13,888 nucleotides of DNA from positions 1 to 13,888 of the forward strand of contig JNEM01006418.1 of NCBI GenBank assembly GCA_000697335.1, in the 5' to 3' direction. The notes beneath the pieces are model-generated. The model was not told the DNA's origin, did no database searches, and was given only the letters and a program-made list of their open reading frames with translations. The translations under genes were made by a program, and so were the position numbers. The DNA is from Conidiobolus incongruus B7586. Its lineage: Eukaryota > Entomophthoromycota > Entomophthoromycetes > Entomophthorales > Conidiobolaceae. The number at the start of each line of letters is the position of its first letter. Position 1 is the stretch's first letter. Below, one piece after another: positions 9,388 to 13,888 of this stretch.

Positions 9388-10725
9388 AATACTATTTCAA
9401 AGAGTAAACTCATTAATTAGTTTTAAAAGGTTCTATTAATTGTACTAATAATGGAAATATATAATAATGTTTAAACAGTATTTATGTTTTTATTAGTAAA
9501 TTATTAGATCAATTTGATTGGTTTTAATCTGTGGCTAATGATTGACTTGTACCAAAATTATTTCTCAAATTTTTGATGATAAAGATTAAAAAATAAGATT
9601 GTAAAATTTTATGGTTCTCAATATATAATTATTTAATTATTTTATAAAACTTATTAATTTTATTCTAATGTTTGTTTTTTTACTAATACTTATTATTTTA
9701 AATTAAATGGAATTTTATATGGTCAGTTTAATGATAAAACTGACGATTCAACAAGATTAATGATATTATTAAATACATATTTGTGTGTTTGTAATAAAGT
9801 GGATTGATGAAAAATACCAAAGGTATATAATTTCAATCAATTTAAATATAAACTTGATCTGTATATTTTCAATATCGATGATTAGCAATTTTTTCATTAT
9901 GAAAAATTATTTTTATTGATAAGTTTTTATAATCAAAATAGCCAAATACTATAATTTCAATATCTATACTTGATGAATTATAATTTTCAAAAATATTATG
10001 ATGATTATTTCATCGTTTTTATATTCTTCACCAAGTAATTTTTGCTTATAAAAAATTTGGTAAAATTTTAATTTTGAAAAGATTATATTTAAACTCTAAG
10101 GAATAACTTCAAATTAACTATAATTATTAATATAACAATCATGTCTTTTTATTATCTGTCATATAAATATTAACAAATAATATTCATTAAAAGTTTTAAG
10201 TAAAAATATTTGAATTCAAAGTAGTTATAAATTTATTATCTTATATCGTTTCTGAAAATTATTAAATTAAGTGTATATTAGGAGGTCAAGTACAAATTCC
10301 TAATAATTTTAAATGACTAATAAGTCAGATAAATCTATTAATTCGAAATTCTTACTAATATTTATTGATCTTTAATCCTCTTGAAATTATATACTGTATT
10401 GAAGGATCACTCGATTCTTTGTGTGCATTTTTATTATCAAGTTACTTGTATTTATTCAATGAATTAATAGGTTGGATTAAGAAGGAAAATCAGCTGTTAT
10501 TCAAGTAATAAACTTGCCACAGCTATACTGATAAATATAAAATAACAAATATAAACATTATAGCTTTGACAAATAAATGAATCACAATAAATTTTTGAAA
10601 TTTAAAATTTATAAATTGTTATTGAGTTTAAAAATTGAACATTATTATAAAATAAATTATCAGGTTATTAATTTGATTCAATGTATTAAATATTTAAAAA
10701 TAATTTATAACTTAGTATATAAATA
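9388..10725. other. AT-rich spacer between receptor 2 and the dead receptor copy
   Basis: No gene is seen. A plus-strand frame of 66 codons (10577-10777) consists mostly of K, I, N, L and Y codons and runs into the 3' end of the decayed receptor copy, so I do not treat it as a gene. A slightly GC-richer stretch near 10370-10530 holds no frame I can interpret. Confidence 0.5.
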
Positions 10726-10729
10726 TATT

Positions 10730-11640
10730 TCGAATAATTTTTTCACAACTTGCTTCCAGTGTTGCCAAACAGAATAAAAACTGGTTATTTAATTCTGGAT
10801 AAAGCGACGAACTGATTAAAGGATTTGAACAAATTTAACAATTAATCATTAATAGAACAAGACCATCTACAAATGGAGTCTTTTTGAATCTGATAGCAAG
10901 TTTTAATAACAAACCATTATAGAATAATATGAAAAGAAGGTTGTATATAAATAATACTATCGGCAATTAAATAATTGATTTAATGTATTGATTGATAATA
11001 ATTTGAAAAAGTTGAGTATCAGTTATATTGAGCCTCCTTGTTCATTGAACATAATTGCTCATTCACATACCATCCCACCAAAAAATAACAATAAATTGGA
11101 ATTCAATAAGGGAGAAACTATCTTGCAGAAGTGGGAAAAATCATTTTGGCGGAGAACGAACCTGATCAGAGAAATTGAATTCACTGAATATTTGATGTTG
11201 TGAATTTATAATCTTTTATTATCATCCTATATCCAAATGGTATTGATAATGGAATTGGCATTGTAGTCATCATTTACAGGCAAACTTCAATCATCATCCA
11301 CAACTGTCAACTATTATAAATATCTTAATGCCAGCAAGATTGTAACTATATACTTCTCACTTAAAGAAGATCTAGATGAAGAAACCAAGAATTTTTCAAC
11401 TGATAGGTTCAGATATAAATTTATAATCATTAACTAGTTCTAAAATTACTATTACATAATATGACTACTCTCCACCAGTTCAAAGAAGCAAAGGTCCTAT
11501 ATCAATATTGATTTCATTGTTTGTACATCATTTGACAATTAAATAAATCAAAATTTATTTAACATTGAATATAGATATACACATCAATATAGAAATCTTA
11601 TGTAGACAACATTAATATCTAAAAATTCAATAAATATTGA
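10730..11640 (-). pseudogene. Decayed third copy of the class A receptor
   Basis: A dead paralogue of the two receptor genes, in the same orientation. DNA alignment by eye runs across the whole gene. The tail and helix 7 match near 10744-10860, and the helix 7/loop 3 segment near 10861-10880 (AAATGGAGTCTTTTTGAATC against AAATGGAGTCCTTTTGAATC in copy 1). The helix 5 region matches near 11035-11100, the GSDP loop near 11158-11172, the helix 3 region near 11300-11400 and the N-terminal third near 11480-11640. No frame stays open for long, and the length of about 910 bp against 945 and 954 implies several small deletions. Trp codons of the WTTT segment and other C/G-containing codons have gone to A or T. 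It resembles the intact copies about equally, so it may be an older duplicate. A plus-strand frame of 71 codons (10988-11203) is its antisense shadow. Confidence 0.85.
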
Positions 11641-12592
11641 ATTTTTAAATTAACTCAAATCGTAGAACGAATAAGAGTTTTAATAGACATTATATTCTTC
11701 AATACTATAAGACCCGAGCTGATAGTGGGATTTTAAATAAAAATCCAAAATGAAGTTGATTGCTTGATACTGCAGTATATCAATTTCAAATTTGGATCAA
11801 ATCAAATAATTAAATAAATTTTTTACTACCAATTATAATTGAAACAATAATAAAATTATCAAATAGCTTAAATAAATTTCCTTAACAAATATTCTTAATT
11901 TGGATATTTTTAAATTAAAAAATGAATTAGACTGATTTGATTGATAACATAATATAGCTCTTGAATATTTTTCTAAATCCACCAGAATAATGTTATTTAA
12001 GAATTTTGTAACTTATTATGTAATGGCAGTTAATAAAGGAATGTCAATTCAAGTGATGTTAATTGTTTATATTTTTATATTTGTTACTAATTTCAAAATG
12101 ATTGAATATGATTATCAAGGTTAAATATATGTATATTATTATATATTCAAACTTTTATATCAAGATAATTTTTGAACTTTAAATTTATTAAGATTTATTA
12201 TCCACTATATTAAATTAGTTTAATATTCTCAAATAATTATATTTGCAAATATTTTTTACTGATATTTATTAAAATTCCTTAATCGGCGAATGTAATTACT
12301 ATTAAATAATTGATGTTTATTTTAAAGGATTGAACTCATCCTGGGTAATTATATTTCAAAATAGTATCCAACTTGAAGAGAATGATATTTCTATTTTTAA
12401 TTCTTTATTCAATTTCTTCGACCTTGTATTTTCGAATTTATGATTTTTGGAAATTAGTTAATTTGTTCTAACTTTAAATATTGAAATATAAGCATATATT
12501 TAATACCAAATATTTATTTTGATTAAATTACATTTTTTAGAATTAAATTATGATATTATTTATGATAAAAAATTGATAATGTCATAATAATG
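11641..12592. other. AT-rich spacer, no gene seen
   Basis: This lies upstream of the decayed receptor copy and would contain its former promoter. No open frame, RNA fold or repeat was recognised. A short GC-richer patch at about 11705-11735 (AAGACCCGAGCTGATAGTGG) has no interpretable context. Confidence 0.45.
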
Positions 12593-12709
12593 ATGGGTAA
12601 TAATCTTGTGAATCACTCAAGAATTTTCGATTACCACACTGAATCGAGAAGTTACATTGGAGAACACCCATTTCCTGAACTGAGTGATTGTGTTTCTTTA
12701 TGTCACTGA
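12593..12709 (+). CDS. Small ORF of 38 codons, unrecognised
   Basis: An ATG at 12593 opens a 38-codon frame to TGA at 12707-12709. The product starts MGNNLVNHSRIFDYHTESRS and ends FPELSDCVSLCH. The mixed, hydrophilic composition is unlike the K/I/N/Y-rich noise typical of this window. The ending S-D-C-V-S-L-C-H recalls the s-x-x-C-x-x-x-C spacing of PAN/Apple-type domains, but a match of this length proves nothing. It could be an exon fragment, a relic or chance. No signal peptide or promoter is evident. Confidence 0.2.
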   Translation: MGNNLVNHSRIFDYHTESRSYIGEHPFPELSDCVSLCH

Positions 12710-13020
12710 GTCATTCCTATCCATAAAAATCAGCAATGAAAACTAATATAAGATTATCACAAACGAACTAATAAACACATCTTTTTTATCTTGAAATCAA
12801 AAATATCCAGTTTCTACGTTTTTTTAGTAACTCACAAAAGTATTGAGTCATGACGAGTGGGATATATTTACTTGAAGAACACGATTTACAGTAAGCCATT
12901 TTTACCTTATTTGGTGAATCACATTAATCTCCCTTAACTCTTTGGTAACCTATCGTTTACTACTGGTGATTCTCTGTTTAAGCTCTAAAATTCTATTTCC
13001 TCCCACAATTACAATAGTTA
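12593..13020. other. GC-richer patch, possible gene remnant or regulatory region
   Basis: Composition is visibly richer in G and C than the flanks. Open stretches occur in different plus-strand frames, including RVGYIYLKNTIYSKPFLPYL near 12853-12920, none long enough to be convincing. The sequence keeps returning to TCA/TGA-CTC-like words: TGAGTCA at 12707-12713 and 12844-12850, with related half-sites around 12612 and 12680. TGAGTCA is the site of fungal Gcn4/AP-1-type bZIP factors, so a regulatory role is conceivable. No neighbouring gene is visible inside the window to the right. Confidence 0.35.
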
Positions 13021-13888
13021 ATTTATTTATGATCATCATTATTAAAAATAATATCATTATAACTCATACCAATTGATAAATAATATATTTCAATATCCAA
13101 ATCTAGACAGTATTTTGAAAATTATTATAATCAATCATAATATTTAAATCCATCAGAGATGAAACATTATTACTTTTATTATAAAAAAACTGATAATTGA
13201 TAATTAAAAATTAAAGGAGATATTTAGTTATCAATATGTTTGATATAATTATATTTAATATGATTATATTTAACTGTTTATTATATTTAAAGAATATAAT
13301 AGGTATAATAAATTATTTAAATACTTTATAAAAATCATTAGTTATATTTCAATAATTTTTTTAAATTTAATCTATTATTAATTTAATTAAATAATAATTA
13401 GTTTTTATTTTATTAATAATACTCAAAATTAATATAATTATATTAATACCAGTGGTTAAATTGAAATTTTTTGCTTATATTATAAATTATATATCAGAAT
13501 ATTCATAATCTTCCATTAAATAAAATACACCATTATTATATTTATTTTGATATTTATTAATATAATAATCTAAGTCTTATTATTTAATATTAAAGTTTAT
13601 TTAATATAAAATTTTTTCTTAAATTTATCAGAAATTAATCAAAAATTAATCAAAAATTAATCAAGATTATTTTAATAATAAAATAAAAATATGTTTTATA
13701 TATTTATACTTACTAATAGTAATATTAATAATTATGATCTTGAATAAAAAATTTAATAGAATTATAAATTTTATAGAATTTAACTTTAAAAAATTTTGAT
13801 TTATTTTATATAATATTGAACCTATTATATATCTTTAATATTTTTTAATTATATAATATATTCAAATTTATAATTTATTTAATATTAT
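13021..13888. other. AT-rich spacer to the window edge
   Basis: Nearly pure A and T over long stretches, with no gene seen. The only ordered element is the short 11-bp tandem repeat at 13631-13663. Confidence 0.5.
13631..13663. repeat. 11-bp tandem repeat, three units
   Basis: Three head-to-tail units of (A/G)AAATTAATCA lie at 13631-13641, 13642-13652 and 13653-13663; the last two are identical and the first differs at one base. A partial related unit (AAATTTATCA) precedes it. This is a small minisatellite in spacer DNA with no evident role. Confidence 0.8.

Noticed and set aside
10577-10777. Plus-strand frame of 66 codons starting MNHNKFLKFKIYKLL.
   Set aside because: Low-complexity AT-driven composition; its end overlaps the decayed receptor copy on the other strand.
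10988-11203. Plus-strand frame of 71 codons.
   Set aside because: Lies wholly inside the decayed receptor copy, opposite strand; explained as a shadow.
1-13888. tRNA, rRNA, CRISPR array or bacterial-type operon.
   Set aside because: No cloverleaf with A and B boxes, no conserved rRNA segment and no regularly spaced repeats seen on either strand; composition and the receptor family indicate nuclear eukaryotic DNA.

Overview
The window looks like nuclear DNA of a very AT-rich eukaryote. By eye the intergenic DNA is close to 20% GC, and the genes are clearly richer. Two intact, intronless genes encode seven-transmembrane receptors of the rhodopsin-like (class A) type. Small families of such receptors in an AT-rich, compact-gene genome suggest an early-diverging fungus. 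My best guess is Entomophthoromycotina (Conidiobolus-like), inferred from receptor style and base composition only; no rRNA, tRNA or marker gene is present to confirm it.

Layout from left to right: 1-690 is AT-rich DNA without a visible gene. 690-1620 holds a decayed mariner (D34D) DNA transposon on the minus strand. 1620-4190 is mostly featureless, with an unidentified decayed-looking frame near 2740-3165. 4193-5137 (minus) is receptor gene 1. 6090-6690 is a conspicuous GC-richer island containing a minus-strand segment that resembles an L-type (legume-type) lectin strand pair, not part of any complete gene I can build. 8345-9298 (minus) is receptor gene 2, 69% identical to gene 1. About 10730-11640 (minus) is a third receptor copy, badly decayed and recognisable only by alignment to the other two. 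12590-13020 is a second, weaker GC-richer patch with a 38-codon ORF and two TGAGTCA motifs. The rest is AT-rich spacer, with one 11-bp triple tandem repeat at 13631-13663.

The coherent story is a head-to-tail receptor array, all three copies on the minus strand, showing gene birth and loss. Two copies are constrained through transmembrane segments 5-7 and the C-terminal tail but have diverged in TM3, intracellular loop 2 and TM4; one copy is dead. Both the dead receptor and the dead mariner have lost C and G preferentially. I found no CRISPR, operon-like system or other novel multi-gene machinery.
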